Source: Lolliginicoccus suaedae (GTDB taxonomy: Bacteria > Actinomycetota > Actinomycetes > Mycobacteriales > Mycobacteriaceae). From it: DNA of 64,000 bases. Made by a program: the position numbers and the translations under genes. The notes below the pieces were generated by a model, which was not told the DNA's origin, did not search any database, and saw nothing but the letters and a program-made list of their open reading frames with translations. The stretch lies in the NCBI RefSeq assembly GCF_008312885.1, contig NZ_VSSO01000004.1, positions 1-64,000 of the forward strand. Reading direction: 5' to 3'. Below are positions 9,349-17,740 of this stretch, in pieces; the first letter of the stretch is position 1; the number at the start of each line of letters is the position of its first letter.

Positions 9349-10926
9349 ATGACTGTGACGGAATCGATCGAGCGGGAACTGAAGTTCGAGGCAGGGATCG
9401 ACATCACGTTCCCCCGGCTCGACACCGTCAAGCGCGTCGCGGAAGCACGAGGCCCCGACCGGGCCCAGCTCAGCGCCACCTACTTCGACACCCCCACGCT
9501 CGCCCTGTCGCGGGCCCGCATCACCTTGCGCCACCGCACGGGTGGGAGCGACGCGGGCTGGCACCTCAAGCTGCCCGCCAGCGAGGGCGCGCGGCGCGAG
9601 ATCCACTCGCCGCTCACCGATCTCGCCTCGGGCCCGCCCAGCGACCTCATCGACCACATCCAGGTCCATGTTCGCGGGCAGGAACTGTTCCCCATCGCCG
9701 TGATCGTCAACCAGCGGTCCACCACGACGCTCATCGGCAAGGACGGCACCGCGCTCGCCGAGGTCACCGATGACCACGTCACGGGGCTCTCCGTGCGCCC
9801 CGGCCATCGCCACGAGACGCACTGGCGGGAATGGGAGGCAGAGCTCATCACCGGCGACGAGAAGCTGCTCGCCGCCATCCGCGAGCGCCTCCTCGCCGCG
9901 GGCGCGCACGACTCGCCCAGCCCGTCCAAGCTCGCCCGCACCATCGGCCCGCTGGAGGACACACCGGCTGGAACCGAGACTGAGGACGCTGATGCAGCCG
10001 CTCCGGAGCATGCGGTTGCGGAGGCCCGGTTCCCTCGCGGTTCGGCTGGCGCGCTCGCCGTGAACGCCCTGCGCACTCACCGCGCGGCATTCCTCGTGCA
10101 CGATCCCCTCGTCCGTGCCAACGCCCCCGATGCGATCCACCAGATGCGCGTGGCCGCCCGCCGCATGCGCAGCGTTCTCCGCGCGTACCGGGCGATCCTT
10201 GACCGCGACCGTACCGATCCCGTGGAGGCCGAGCTGAAATGGCTCGCCAAGGTGCTCGGCGAAGCGCGCGACGCCGAGGTGATGCAGCTGCGTCTCGCTA
10301 GCGTGATCGACGACCAGCCCGCTGGCACCATCACGGCCACGACTCGCGAGAGCCTGCTGCGCGCGCAGCAGGAAGCCTTCGATGATGCCTTCGCCGCCGT
10401 CGTCGAAGCACTCCGCTCCGACCGGTACTTCGCGCTGCTCTCCTCGCTCGATTCGATGCTCAGCGCCGAGTCGTTCAGCAGCAAGGCCGAAGCCGGCGCG
10501 GACGAGATCATCGCCGCAGCGCTCCAGCGCCTGTTCCGGCGCGCCCGCGGACAAGTCCGCGAGGCGGCAGCGGCCGCGACCCAGGACGAACGCGACCCGC
10601 TGCTGCACACCGTCCGCAAGAGATCGAAGCGGCTGCGCTACGCCGCCGAGCTCGCCAGCAAGAAGCACGTGGGCCGCAAGCCGCTCAAGCGCATCAAGCG
10701 CGTGCGGGACGCCGCCGAGGATGTTCAGGAGATCCTCGGCGAGCACCAGGATGGCGTGATCACCCGGGCATTGCTCGACGACTACTCCGGGCGCGCCGCC
10801 GCGCTCGGCGTCTCCCCCACCGAGCTAGCGCGCCTCGCCGGGTACGAGCAAGCGCTCGCCGACATCGCCGAGGCACGCTTCGAGAAGGCCTGGAAGAAGC
10901 TCCGCAAGGCAGTGCGCAAGCTGTAG
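9349..10926 (+). CDS. CYTH and CHAD domain protein
   Basis: The protein has 525 residues. The N-terminal CYTH domain carries the ExExK signature as ERELK at residues 8-12 and RITLRHRTGG further on, residues that bind triphosphate and metal in the tunnel fold. The C-terminal CHAD domain, from about residue 230, has the histidine-rich helices expected to bind polyphosphate (for example HQMRVAARRMRSVLRAYR and HTVRKRSKRLRYAAEL). CYTH-CHAD proteins are linked to polyphosphate or triphosphate metabolism. The precise reaction is unknown. A GAGGAGG ribosome-binding site fixes the start at 9349. The M. tuberculosis neighbour of panB (Rv2226) has the same layout. Confidence 0.92.
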   Translation: MTVTESIERELKFEAGIDITFPRLDTVKRVAEARGPDRAQLSATYFDTPTLALSRARITLRHRTGGSDAGWHLKLPASEGARREIHSPLTDLASGPPSDLIDHIQVHVRGQELFPIAVIVNQRSTTTLIGKDGTALAEVTDDHVTGLSVRPGHRHETHWREWEAELITGDEKLLAAIRERLLAAGAHDSPSPSKLARTIGPLEDTPAGTETEDADAAAPEHAVAEARFPRGSAGALAVNALRTHRAAFLVHDPLVRANAPDAIHQMRVAARRMRSVLRAYRAILDRDRTDPVEAELKWLAKVLGEARDAEVMQLRLASVIDDQPAGTITATTRESLLRAQQEAFDDAFAAVVEALRSDRYFALLSSLDSMLSAESFSSKAEAGADEIIAAALQRLFRRARGQVREAAAAATQDERDPLLHTVRKRSKRLRYAAELASKKHVGRKPLKRIKRVRDAAEDVQEILGEHQDGVITRALLDDYSGRAAALGVSPTELARLAGYEQALADIAEARFEKAWKKLRKAVRKL

Positions 10927-10958
10927 GCGGGGCGGGGAAGAGGCGGACCGGGTGCTGG

Positions 10959-10993
10959 CTGGTTCTGCGCCGCATCGGACTGGTTCTGCGCCG
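10959..10993. repeat. 14-base direct repeat, two copies
   Basis: CTGGTTCTGCGCCG occurs at 10959-10972 and again at 10980-10993, a 21-base period. It lies immediately before the hairpin at 10999. No function is apparent. Confidence 0.7.
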
Positions 10994-10998
10994 GGAAA

Positions 10999-11062
10999 TC
11001 TGCGAGTGAAAGTCAACAAAACAGCCCCTGAAATCGGACATTTGGTGACTTTCGCTCGCAGA
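10999..11062. repeat. inverted repeat with 17-base arms, distant member of dispersed family A
   Basis: The left arm TCTGCGAGTGAAAGTCA (10999-11015) and the right arm TGACTTTCGCTCGCAGA (11046-11062) pair at 16 of 17 positions around a 30-base loop. It lies 72 bases after the CYTH-CHAD stop. The GCGAGTG core and the position 3' of a gene recall the family A hairpins at 11520, 45378 and 47331, but the rest of the arm differs. Confidence 0.65.
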
Positions 11063-11098
11063 TCCTTGGTCGAGCTTGTGGAAGCATGGGCATCTAGG

Positions 11099-11118
11099 GA
11101 GGCCGAAGCTTCGGCCTC
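11099..11118. repeat. perfect 20-base palindrome
   Basis: The sequence is its own reverse complement over 20 bases with no spacer, centred on AAGCTT. It lies between two convergent genes, so it could be part of a bidirectional terminator or a protein-binding site. There is no further support. Confidence 0.6.
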
Positions 11119-11229
11119 AGCTACCGGGGCGACACAGTGAACTAAGCGCGAACCCTGGCTCCCGCCGCAGCGCCCAGGCGCCCCGCTGCGCGTTGCAACT
11201 GGGGGTGCCCGTCGCGCTGGCTTCGGCGG

Positions 11230-11409
11230 CTACCGCCACTCCTTGTCCTGCTCGTCGGCGGCCTTGTTGCGTTCCCGCGCGATCTCGAGCGCTCGTCGTG
11301 CCGTGGCCTCGTCCGGGTAGGGGCCCATGCGCTCGAGGCCGCGGGATTCCTTGCCGCGGCGGACCGTGCCATCTGCTACGCAGTAGAACCATTCGTTGTC
11401 ATCGCTCAT
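11230..11409 (-). CDS. small conserved actinobacterial protein (59 aa)
   Basis: From ATG 11409 the protein starts MSDDNEWFYCVADGTVRRGKE and continues with RMGPYPDEATARRALEIARERN, ending in Trp-Arg. Small proteins of this pattern (aromatic N-terminus, a VxRGKExRGxxRMGPY core, then an alternating Ala/Arg/Glu helix) are widespread in actinobacteria and are often labelled SPOR-like, without a known role. The frame is open further upstream, but the extension has no sense and overlaps a GC-rich region. The ribosome-binding site is weak. It is divergent from the amidase gene. Confidence 0.8.
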   Translation of the reverse strand: MSDDNEWFYCVADGTVRRGKESRGLERMGPYPDEATARRALEIARERNKAADEQDKEWR

Positions 11410-11519
11410 GACACCAGTGTGCCGCACGAGCCGCTGCGGTGGGGGCTTCATCCGTCGCTGGTTCTTCAGCTCCACCGGCTACCGTGACAATCTCGCCGTG
11501 GAAGTGCCCGGGCCTGTCG

Positions 11520-11576
11520 CGAGAGTGCGAATTACGACAGGCCACCGCACATTTTCTGTCGCTTTTCGCACACTCG
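11520..11576. repeat. dispersed hairpin family A, copy 2 (20-17-20)
   Basis: The 20-base arms at 11520-11539 and 11557-11576 match each other at 16 of 20 positions around a 17-base loop. The right arm reads TGTCGCTTTTCGCACACTCG and is close to the arms of the copies at 45378 and 47331. It lies between the divergent starts of the small protein and the amidase, the one family A copy not directly 3' of a gene. Confidence 0.8.
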
Positions 11577-11676
11577 CGGGCACGGGGACCCGCGCCCGGA
11601 GTGCATCTTGTCGGGGCACGCAGGCATGATGGTGGACCGGACGATATTGCTGCCACGCGGGGAGGTTTCGGGAGGC

Positions 11677-12690
11677 ATGGCCTGGGTGGGGAACGTGACG
11701 TGGTTGGCCGATGCGCTGCGGGCCGAGGGCTTGCGGACCATCGAGCATGATGGGTGGCGCACGAGGGGGCATGGCGCGTTCCGGGACATCCGCGGGGTGA
11801 TGGCGCATCACACGGCGGGTGGCACGCCGAATGATTGGCGCGTGGTGCTCGAGGGGCGCCCCGATCTGCCGGGGCCGTTGTCGAACCTAGTGCTGGAGAA
11901 GGATGGCACGTTTCGCGTGATCGCTGCGGGGGTGTGCTGGCATGCGGGCCGCGGGAACTGGCCTGGCTGGCCTGCGAACAACGCGAACTTCCATGTGCTG
12001 GGCATCGAGGCGGTGAGCTCGGGCCGCCCGGATTCCCAGGGGCGCTATGACTGGACCGTGGAGCAGCTAGATGCGTACGCGCGGGGGTGCGCGGTGCTGG
12101 TGGTGCAGGCCGGTTTCCCGGTGAGGAATGTGGTGGGGCACAAGGAGTACAGCGCGGAGGGCAAGATCGATCCCGCAGGCTTCGATATGGATGTGTTCCG
12201 TGCCGAGGTGGGGCGGATCGTTGAACGCATCCGAGCAGGCATCCCGGCATCGGATCAGTCGGTGTTCCCGTTGCCGTCCGGGTATTACTTCGGCCCGCTG
12301 GACGGTCCGGACGAGTCGATATCCGGGCAGCATCCCTCAGAATGGCCGTTGTGGCGGGCGGGCCTGCGGCACTGGCAGGAGTCGGTGGGCGTGCCGGTGA
12401 CCGGTGCGTGGGATGAAGCGACCGCGGTGGCCGCGCGGGCGGTGCAGCAAGCGAATGGGTGGGAGCCGACAGGCTTGATCGGCCCGGGTACTTGGGCGGC
12501 GGGGCTGCGTGAGGGCCTCCCAGCGCAGCCTGCTCCGATGCCGCCTGTCCCGGCACCCACTCTGCCGGAGCCCCCTGCTCCCCCGGATGGTGCGGCTCTG
12601 CCTGCAGGATGGCGCCGCTTCCTCGAGCGCGGATGGCGGTCGCTGCGCGATGCGCCGCGCTGGGTGCTCGATCGGATGGGGCGGCGATGA
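11677..12690 (+). CDS. N-acetylmuramoyl-L-alanine amidase with peptidoglycan-binding domain (endolysin-like)
   Basis: The enzyme should cut the bond between muramic acid and the stem peptide of peptidoglycan. From ATG 11677 (GGAGGT 10 bases upstream) it has 337 residues. The N-terminal half is an Amidase_2/T7-lysozyme-type zinc domain, with likely metal ligands in MAHHTAGG, the HAGRGNWPG loop and VVGHKEYSAEGKIDPAG. A peptidoglycan-binding repeat follows (LRHWQESVGVPVTGAWDEAT through GLIGPGTW), then a Pro-rich linker and an Arg/Trp-rich basic tail. No signal peptide is visible, as in phage endolysins released through holins. The gene overlaps the next one by four bases (ATGA). Domain order and missing export signal suggest a phage origin. 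Confidence 0.88.
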   Translation: MAWVGNVTWLADALRAEGLRTIEHDGWRTRGHGAFRDIRGVMAHHTAGGTPNDWRVVLEGRPDLPGPLSNLVLEKDGTFRVIAAGVCWHAGRGNWPGWPANNANFHVLGIEAVSSGRPDSQGRYDWTVEQLDAYARGCAVLVVQAGFPVRNVVGHKEYSAEGKIDPAGFDMDVFRAEVGRIVERIRAGIPASDQSVFPLPSGYYFGPLDGPDESISGQHPSEWPLWRAGLRHWQESVGVPVTGAWDEATAVAARAVQQANGWEPTGLIGPGTWAAGLREGLPAQPAPMPPVPAPTLPEPPAPPDGAALPAGWRRFLERGWRSLRDAPRWVLDRMGRR

Positions 12691-13799
12691 GGCCGTTGGC
12701 ACGCCGCGTCGCTTCGGTTGCGGGCACGGTGCGGCAGGTCGCGTCCTCGGCAGGGGCAGCGGGGCGGCGGATCCTGCCGGTGCGCGGGTACGGTGCGGGC
12801 ATGGCACGACTGAGCAAGGTGTGTGACCTCACGGGCCCCGGTACTTCGAGCGAGCAGTTTGGCGTGGTGGGCACTGATCTGGGGATCCCGGTGGAGCTGC
12901 CCGGTGGCGAAGAACTGGGCTGGATCTTCGGCGATACGTTCTCGGGCCTCGGCCCGGGCACCGGGCACTGGCGCTCGCCCGTGCTGCTGCGCTCGCCACT
13001 GTGGCGTCCCGGCGATGAGCGCGCGGGCGGCCGTGCTGTTGATTTCTGCTCGTGCGCAGGCCGCAGGCATGCACGCAGGCTGATCCGGGAGAGCAACCAT
13101 CGCGGGGTGACGTGGTTACCGGCTGATGCGATGACGGTGGGCGGCACCACCTATCTGTGGGCGATGCGCAACGCCGGGCTGCACAACGTGACGGAGTCCC
13201 GGATCTTCGCGTCGCGGGATGGCGAGCGGTGGAAGCGGACCCGCGCGGCGTGGCCGGGCGACCATCACGGCGGGACGATGCAGCTGATCACCTGGGCCGA
13301 GGGTGCTGCGGGCGATGATCATGTGTATGTATTCAGCTCGGGCTTCCAGCGGGACAAGCCGTTGTTCCTGCATCGGGTGCCCACCGATGGGTTGTTGCGA
13401 CCGGGCCGCTGGGAGTCGTGGGGCTTCCGTCCGGAGACCGGCTGGCAGTGGGGCAATCCGCCGACGCCCGTGCTCGATGGCGCGTGGGGCGAGATGTGCC
13501 TGCGCCGGATCGACGGCAAGTATGTGCTCGTCTGGTTCGATGCTTCGGCGTACGCGCTGCGCGCCATGGTCCTCGACCATCCCACGGACAATCTGTTCGA
13601 GGCCCGAAAGCTGACGTTGCTGACGGGCTGCGGGTGGGAGGACGAGGACCATGCGGCGGGCAAGGTGGCACAGCTGTATGGCGGCTACATCGTGCCGGGT
13701 TCCACGTTGGATGCGTTCACGGTGTCGGTGAGCCAGTGGAACACGGCCACGAACGAGACCTACAAGGCGATGCTGTTCACCGGCAGCCTGCGCGGCTGA
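12687..13799 (+). CDS. DUF4185 domain protein
   Basis: The start ATG at 12687 overlaps the amidase stop (ATGA), so the two are translationally coupled. The 370-residue product has an Arg-rich N-terminus of about 35 residues and then a beta-propeller-like DUF4185 domain. Motifs include GWIFGDTFSG, SPVLLRS, TYLWAMRNAGLHNVTESRIFASRDGERW and PGSTLDAFTVSVSQWN. DUF4185 resembles five-bladed glycoside-hydrolase folds and is common in actinobacterial exported proteins and in actinophages. No clear signal peptide is seen. A joint role with the amidase on cell-wall polymers (arabinogalactan or peptidoglycan) is an inference. Confidence 0.82.
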   Translation: MRPLARRVASVAGTVRQVASSAGAAGRRILPVRGYGAGMARLSKVCDLTGPGTSSEQFGVVGTDLGIPVELPGGEELGWIFGDTFSGLGPGTGHWRSPVLLRSPLWRPGDERAGGRAVDFCSCAGRRHARRLIRESNHRGVTWLPADAMTVGGTTYLWAMRNAGLHNVTESRIFASRDGERWKRTRAAWPGDHHGGTMQLITWAEGAAGDDHVYVFSSGFQRDKPLFLHRVPTDGLLRPGRWESWGFRPETGWQWGNPPTPVLDGAWGEMCLRRIDGKYVLVWFDASAYALRAMVLDHPTDNLFEARKLTLLTGCGWEDEDHAAGKVAQLYGGYIVPGSTLDAFTVSVSQWNTATNETYKAMLFTGSLRG

Positions 13800-13830
13800 A
13801 ACGGTTGGCGCAACTGCTCGGTGCAGATCC

Positions 13831-15168
13831 TCACGGGCGCACTCCGATGGTGGGCATCGCGAGGAGCTCCACCGGGGCCGGTGGCGCGGAGCAGCATCCT
13901 CCGGAGCTCGCGGCGTCAGGGTCGTCGAACAGGCCCGCTCCACCGCAGACCCCGGTCTCGGGCAGGGTCAGCTCGACGGCTTCCGCGGCGGCGAGGTCAC
14001 CGTCGATGGCGGCGACGATGCTGCGAACCTGCTCGTAGCCGGTGAGCGCGAGGAACGTGGGTGCCCGCCCGTAGCTCTTCATGCCCGCGATGAAGTATCC
14101 CTGCTCGGGATGGGCAAGCTCGCGGTGCCCGTGGGGGTAGACGGTGCCGCAGGAGTGCACGTTCGGATCGATCAGTGGCGCGAGCGCGCGGGGCGCTTCG
14201 AGGACCGGATCGAGGTCGAGGCGGATCTCGCTGGTGATGCGATGGTCGGGCCGGAACCCGGTGAGCGCGAGGACGGTATCGACCCCGTCGAGGCGCTGGC
14301 CGTCGTCGCTGATCAGGGATAGTCCCTCGTCGGTGCTGATGATCTCGGTGACGCGGAACCCGGTGCGGGGCTGGACGTGCCCGGCGTCGACGGCGTCGCG
14401 GGCGCGGATGCCGAGGGCGCCGCGCTGCGGCAGCTCATCGGTGGCACCAGGCTCGGGCTGCGAGCTGGCGCGGCGCCGGACCCAGGTGATGGTGGTAGCG
14501 GGGTCCTCGGCCACGAGGTCGGCGAGGAGACCGATCGCGGTGAGCGCGGAATGGCCGCTGCCGGCGATGGCGATGTGCTTGCCGAGCAGTGCGGCGCGCT
14601 CGGCGGGGTCAGTGAGATCAGGGATGCGGTAGTGGATGCGGTCGCGGGCCGAGGTCTCACCGATGGCGGGGATGCCCTCGGTGCCGAGCGGGTTGGGCTG
14701 GTGCCACGTTCCGGAGGCGTCGATGACGGCGCGGGCGAGGATGCGCTCGGTGGCGCCGGTGCTGCTGGTCGCGTGGACGACGAGGGGTGCGGTGTCGCGG
14801 CCGGAGTCAACGACGCGGTCGCGGGATTGGCGGGTGATGGCGGTGACGGTGGTGCTGGTCCGGACCACATCGGGGCCGAGCGCCTGGGCGAGCGGCTGGA
14901 GGTAGCGGGTGGTCCAGTCCTGGCCGGTGGGGTAGGAATCGTGGTCGGGCTCGTCCCAGCCGGTGCGGGCGAGGAGTTCGCGCGCGGCGGGGTCGATGAG
15001 CTCTCCCCAGCGGGAGAACAACCGGACGTGGTTCCATTCGGCGACCGCGGAGCCGGCGGTGGTGCCGCGCTCGAGGACGAGGGCGGGGATTCCGCGCTCG
15101 GCGAGGCGCGCTGCGGCAGCAAGCCCGATGGGGCCGGCGCCGATGACGAGGACAGGTAGCTCGCTCAT
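13831..15168 (-). CDS. FAD/NAD(P)-binding flavoprotein, ArsO-like, with C-terminal cysteine cluster
   Basis: The N-terminus has a Rossmann dinucleotide site, VIGAGPIGLAAAARLAERG. A second GxGxSA site, IAGSGHSALTAIG, lies near the middle. The C-terminal tail carries LPETGVCGG and SSGGCCSAPP, a cysteine group found in actinobacterial flavoproteins encoded in arsenic-resistance loci. A role in handling arsenic species is therefore plausible, but the reaction is not established. The start is ATG 15168, placed five bases after a GGAG; a GTG at 15174 is an alternative. Directly upstream lie two strong palindromic sites. No arsR, arsC, acr3 or arsI is in the window, so any regulator works from elsewhere. 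Confidence 0.82.
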   Translation of the reverse strand: MSELPVLVIGAGPIGLAAAARLAERGIPALVLERGTTAGSAVAEWNHVRLFSRWGELIDPAARELLARTGWDEPDHDSYPTGQDWTTRYLQPLAQALGPDVVRTSTTVTAITRQSRDRVVDSGRDTAPLVVHATSSTGATERILARAVIDASGTWHQPNPLGTEGIPAIGETSARDRIHYRIPDLTDPAERAALLGKHIAIAGSGHSALTAIGLLADLVAEDPATTITWVRRRASSQPEPGATDELPQRGALGIRARDAVDAGHVQPRTGFRVTEIISTDEGLSLISDDGQRLDGVDTVLALTGFRPDHRITSEIRLDLDPVLEAPRALAPLIDPNVHSCGTVYPHGHRELAHPEQGYFIAGMKSYGRAPTFLALTGYEQVRSIVAAIDGDLAAAEAVELTLPETGVCGGAGLFDDPDAASSGGCCSAPPAPVELLAMPTIGVRP

Positions 15169-15177
15169 GCTCACTCC

Positions 15178-15229
15178 ATAGATAGATGTCTATACAAGCG
15201 TCAGAATATAGACATCTGTCTATGCAAGC
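15178..15229 (-). promoter_or_regulatory. tandem palindromic operator upstream of the ArsO-like gene
   Basis: Two 22-base copies, at 15178-15199 and 15208-15229, repeat in the same direction exactly 30 bases apart, about three helical turns. The second contains ATAGACATCTGTCTAT, with perfect 7-base arms (ATAGACA/TGTCTAT) around two bases. The first is the same with small changes, ATAGATAGATGTCTAT. Both continue with (A/G)CAAGC. The sites begin nine bases from the ATG, over the ribosome-binding region, so a bound repressor would block expression. The AT-rich dyad and the ArsO-like target suggest an ArsR/SmtB-family regulator; this is inference. Confidence 0.7.
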
Positions 15230-15236
15230 AAGGGGT

Positions 15237-15656
<420 letters not shown>

Positions 15657-15712
15657 ACCACCACCATAGCCCGTCGGCGCACCCCGCCCCGCATCCGCGA
15701 ACCGGCAGCTGA

Positions 15713-16891
15713 TCAGGACCAGGCGTGGCTCGTATCGTTGACCAGCCGCACCGAGGCTCCCCCATCGGGATAGAACTCGGCGATGCTCAGCGAGGCAAGA
15801 TCGAGATGCAGCCGGTACAGCAGCGACGGCCCCGCATCCAGTGCCATGCGCAGCATCGTCTTGATCGGCGTCACATGGCTCACCACGAGCACGTTCGCGC
15901 CGCCATGAGCGGCGATCAGCTCATCGCGCGCCCGCCGCACGCGCCGGTGCACCACATCGAAGCTCTCCCCACCCGGCGGCGCCACCGAGGTATCCGAGAG
16001 CCACTGCTCGAACAGGTCGGGATCGCGCTGCGAGGCCTCCGTGAACGTCAGTCCCTCCCAGGCGCCGAAGTCCGTCTCGATCAGTCCCTCGTGCACCTGC
16101 ACCTCGAGGCCCAGCACGTCCGCGGCCGCAGCGGCGGTGGATCGCGCCCGTTGCAGCGGGGAGGACACGACCGCCGCGATACGGCCCCGCTGCCGGGCCA
16201 TGCGTTGCGCCGCAGCAGCGGCCTGCCGCTCCCCCTCCGCGGTGAGCGGGTGATCACCGCGCCCGGAGTAGCGGCGCTCCACCGAGAGCCGGGTCTGGCC
16301 GTGGCGCATCAGCAGGAGTCGCGTGGGATCCCCCGTGGCCCGGTTCCACCCGGCCGGAGGGGCGCTCGCCGGAGCGGGACCCGCGGGCTCCGCAGGCTTC
16401 TCGTCAGCACTGCTGGATCCGGCGCTGCTCGGACCGGGGCCGGTCCGGGTCTCGCGCGGCGCGGCACCACGGTCCATGGCGCGGTTGGCCAGCGAGTCCG
16501 CGTGCTTGTTCTCGGCGCGCGGGATCCAGGTGTAGCTCACCGACTCGAAGCGGACCGCGAGGTCCCGGGCTTGGCGCGCCAGGGGGATCATGTCCGGGTG
16601 CTTGACCTTCCAGCGGCCCGACATCTGCTCGACGAGCAGCTTCGAGTCCAGGCGCGCCTCGACGATGCGCGCGCCGCACTCCGCGGCAGCCTCGAGGCCA
16701 GCGATCAGGCCCCGGTACTCAGCGACATTGTTGGTGGCCGTACCGATGTACTCGTCCCGCTCGGCAAGCACGTCGCCGGTGGCACTGTCACGCACGACGG
16801 CCCCGAAACCGGCGGGGCCTGGGTTGCCGCGCGATCCGCCATCCGCTTCCAGGATGACCCTGTCGTGGCCCGCGGGCCTACTGCTGCTCAT
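15713..16891 (-). CDS. bifunctional RNase H / alpha-ribazole phosphatase-type protein
   Basis: The 392-residue protein fuses two domains. The N-terminal RNase HI domain carries its acidic residues in LEADGGSRGNPGPAGFG, NNVAEYRGL, ARLDSKLLVEQM and HADSLANRAM, and should cut RNA in RNA-DNA hybrids. After an Ala/Ser/Pro-rich linker, a histidine phosphatase domain starts with LLLMRHGQT (phospho-accepting histidine) and includes RRYSGRGDHPLTAEG and VVSHVTPIKTM. This matches the M. tuberculosis fusion Rv2228c, whose phosphatase half acts like CobC in the lower-ligand branch of cobalamin synthesis. That fits the neighbouring cobC and cobD. It begins 18 bases after the zinc-ribbon gene. Confidence 0.93.
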   Translation of the reverse strand: MSSSRPAGHDRVILEADGGSRGNPGPAGFGAVVRDSATGDVLAERDEYIGTATNNVAEYRGLIAGLEAAAECGARIVEARLDSKLLVEQMSGRWKVKHPDMIPLARQARDLAVRFESVSYTWIPRAENKHADSLANRAMDRGAAPRETRTGPGPSSAGSSSADEKPAEPAGPAPASAPPAGWNRATGDPTRLLLMRHGQTRLSVERRYSGRGDHPLTAEGERQAAAAAQRMARQRGRIAAVVSSPLQRARSTAAAAADVLGLEVQVHEGLIETDFGAWEGLTFTEASQRDPDLFEQWLSDTSVAPPGGESFDVVHRRVRRARDELIAAHGGANVLVVSHVTPIKTMLRMALDAGPSLLYRLHLDLASLSIAEFYPDGGASVRLVNDTSHAWS

Positions 16892-16909
16892 CGCCTGCCT
16901 CGCGGATCG

Positions 16910-17647
16910 CTACTTGCGGACCAGGATGGCATCGCATTCCGGGCATTGCAGCACCCGCTCGGCAGGAGCAGCGTTGATGCGGGCGAGCTCGCCGCGGTCG
17001 AGCTCGATGCGGCATGCCCCGCACTTGCCGCCGTTGAGCACGCCCGCGCCCAGCCCGCCTGCCCGCACGCGCGAGTCGTAGAGCGCGAGCAGGTCCGCGG
17101 GGAAGGAACCCGCGATGGCGTTGCGATCGGTGGTGCAGCGCCGCTCCGCGGTCTCGATGTCCGCGAGCGCCTCATCGCGATGGCGCTTGACCTCGGCGAT
17201 CTGCGACTCGACGTGGGAGACCTGCGCCCCGGCGTGCTGGAGGTCGGCCTCCGCTGCCTCGCGCTGCTCCATCACCTCGAGGGTCTCGTCCTCGATGATC
17301 GACTTGCGGCGCGCGAGGCTGTCCAGCTCATGCTGCAGCTCGGTGAGCTGCTTCGCCGGCAAGGTACCGCCACGCTGCAGGTCAGTGTCCTTCTCCTCGC
17401 GCATGCGGACCTGGGCGAGTTCCTTCTCGTGGCGCTTGATGTCGCGGTCGAGGTCATCGAGCCTGATCTCCTTGCCCACTGCCTCGTCCTTGCGGGCGCG
17501 GAGCTCCTCAGCGAGACGATCGAGCTCCTTGTCCTCGGGCAGGGTGCGGCGCCGGTGCCTCAGCCGCAGCATCTCGGCATCCACTGCAGCGAGGTCGAGG
17601 AGCCTAAGTTGAGTCTGGGGTTCCGCGTTCACGTCTCTGTGCTCCAT
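16910..17647 (-). CDS. coiled-coil protein with C-terminal C4 zinc ribbon
   Basis: The 245-residue protein (MEHRDVNAEPQTQLRLLDLAAVD) is almost entirely charged helical heptads until about residue 190. It then ends in a zinc ribbon with two CxxC knuckles, CGACRIEL and CPECDAIL. This is the zf-RING_7/CT398-like family, next to Nif3 and the RNase H fusion in mycobacteria (Rv2229c). The family may bind nucleic acid, but its role is not known. It lies in a minus-strand run with Nif3 upstream (93-base gap) and RNase H downstream (18-base gap). Confidence 0.9.
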   Translation of the reverse strand: MEHRDVNAEPQTQLRLLDLAAVDAEMLRLRHRRRTLPEDKELDRLAEELRARKDEAVGKEIRLDDLDRDIKRHEKELAQVRMREEKDTDLQRGGTLPAKQLTELQHELDSLARRKSIIEDETLEVMEQREAAEADLQHAGAQVSHVESQIAEVKRHRDEALADIETAERRCTTDRNAIAGSFPADLLALYDSRVRAGGLGAGVLNGGKCGACRIELDRGELARINAAPAERVLQCPECDAILVRK

Positions 17648-17740
17648 TATTCAGGTCTCGGTGGTCGTTCAGTGCTGGCTAATCGCACTACCCTACCGCC
17701 TCGGTGGTGGCTCTTCCGCTGCGTTCACGGTCGCCATTGG

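Larger units (their letters stand above)
10927..11229. other. convergent intergenic region rich in short repeats
   Basis: No gene is seen in these 303 bases between the CYTH-CHAD stop and the stop of the small minus-strand gene. The stretch holds a 14-base direct repeat, a large imperfect hairpin and a 20-base perfect palindrome, each annotated separately. Confidence 0.6.

Noticed and set aside
11399-13150. 583-codon minus-strand frame opposite the amidase and DUF4185 genes
   Set aside because: Pro/Arg/Ser-rich artefact; the plus-strand genes have motifs, ribosome-binding site and coupling.
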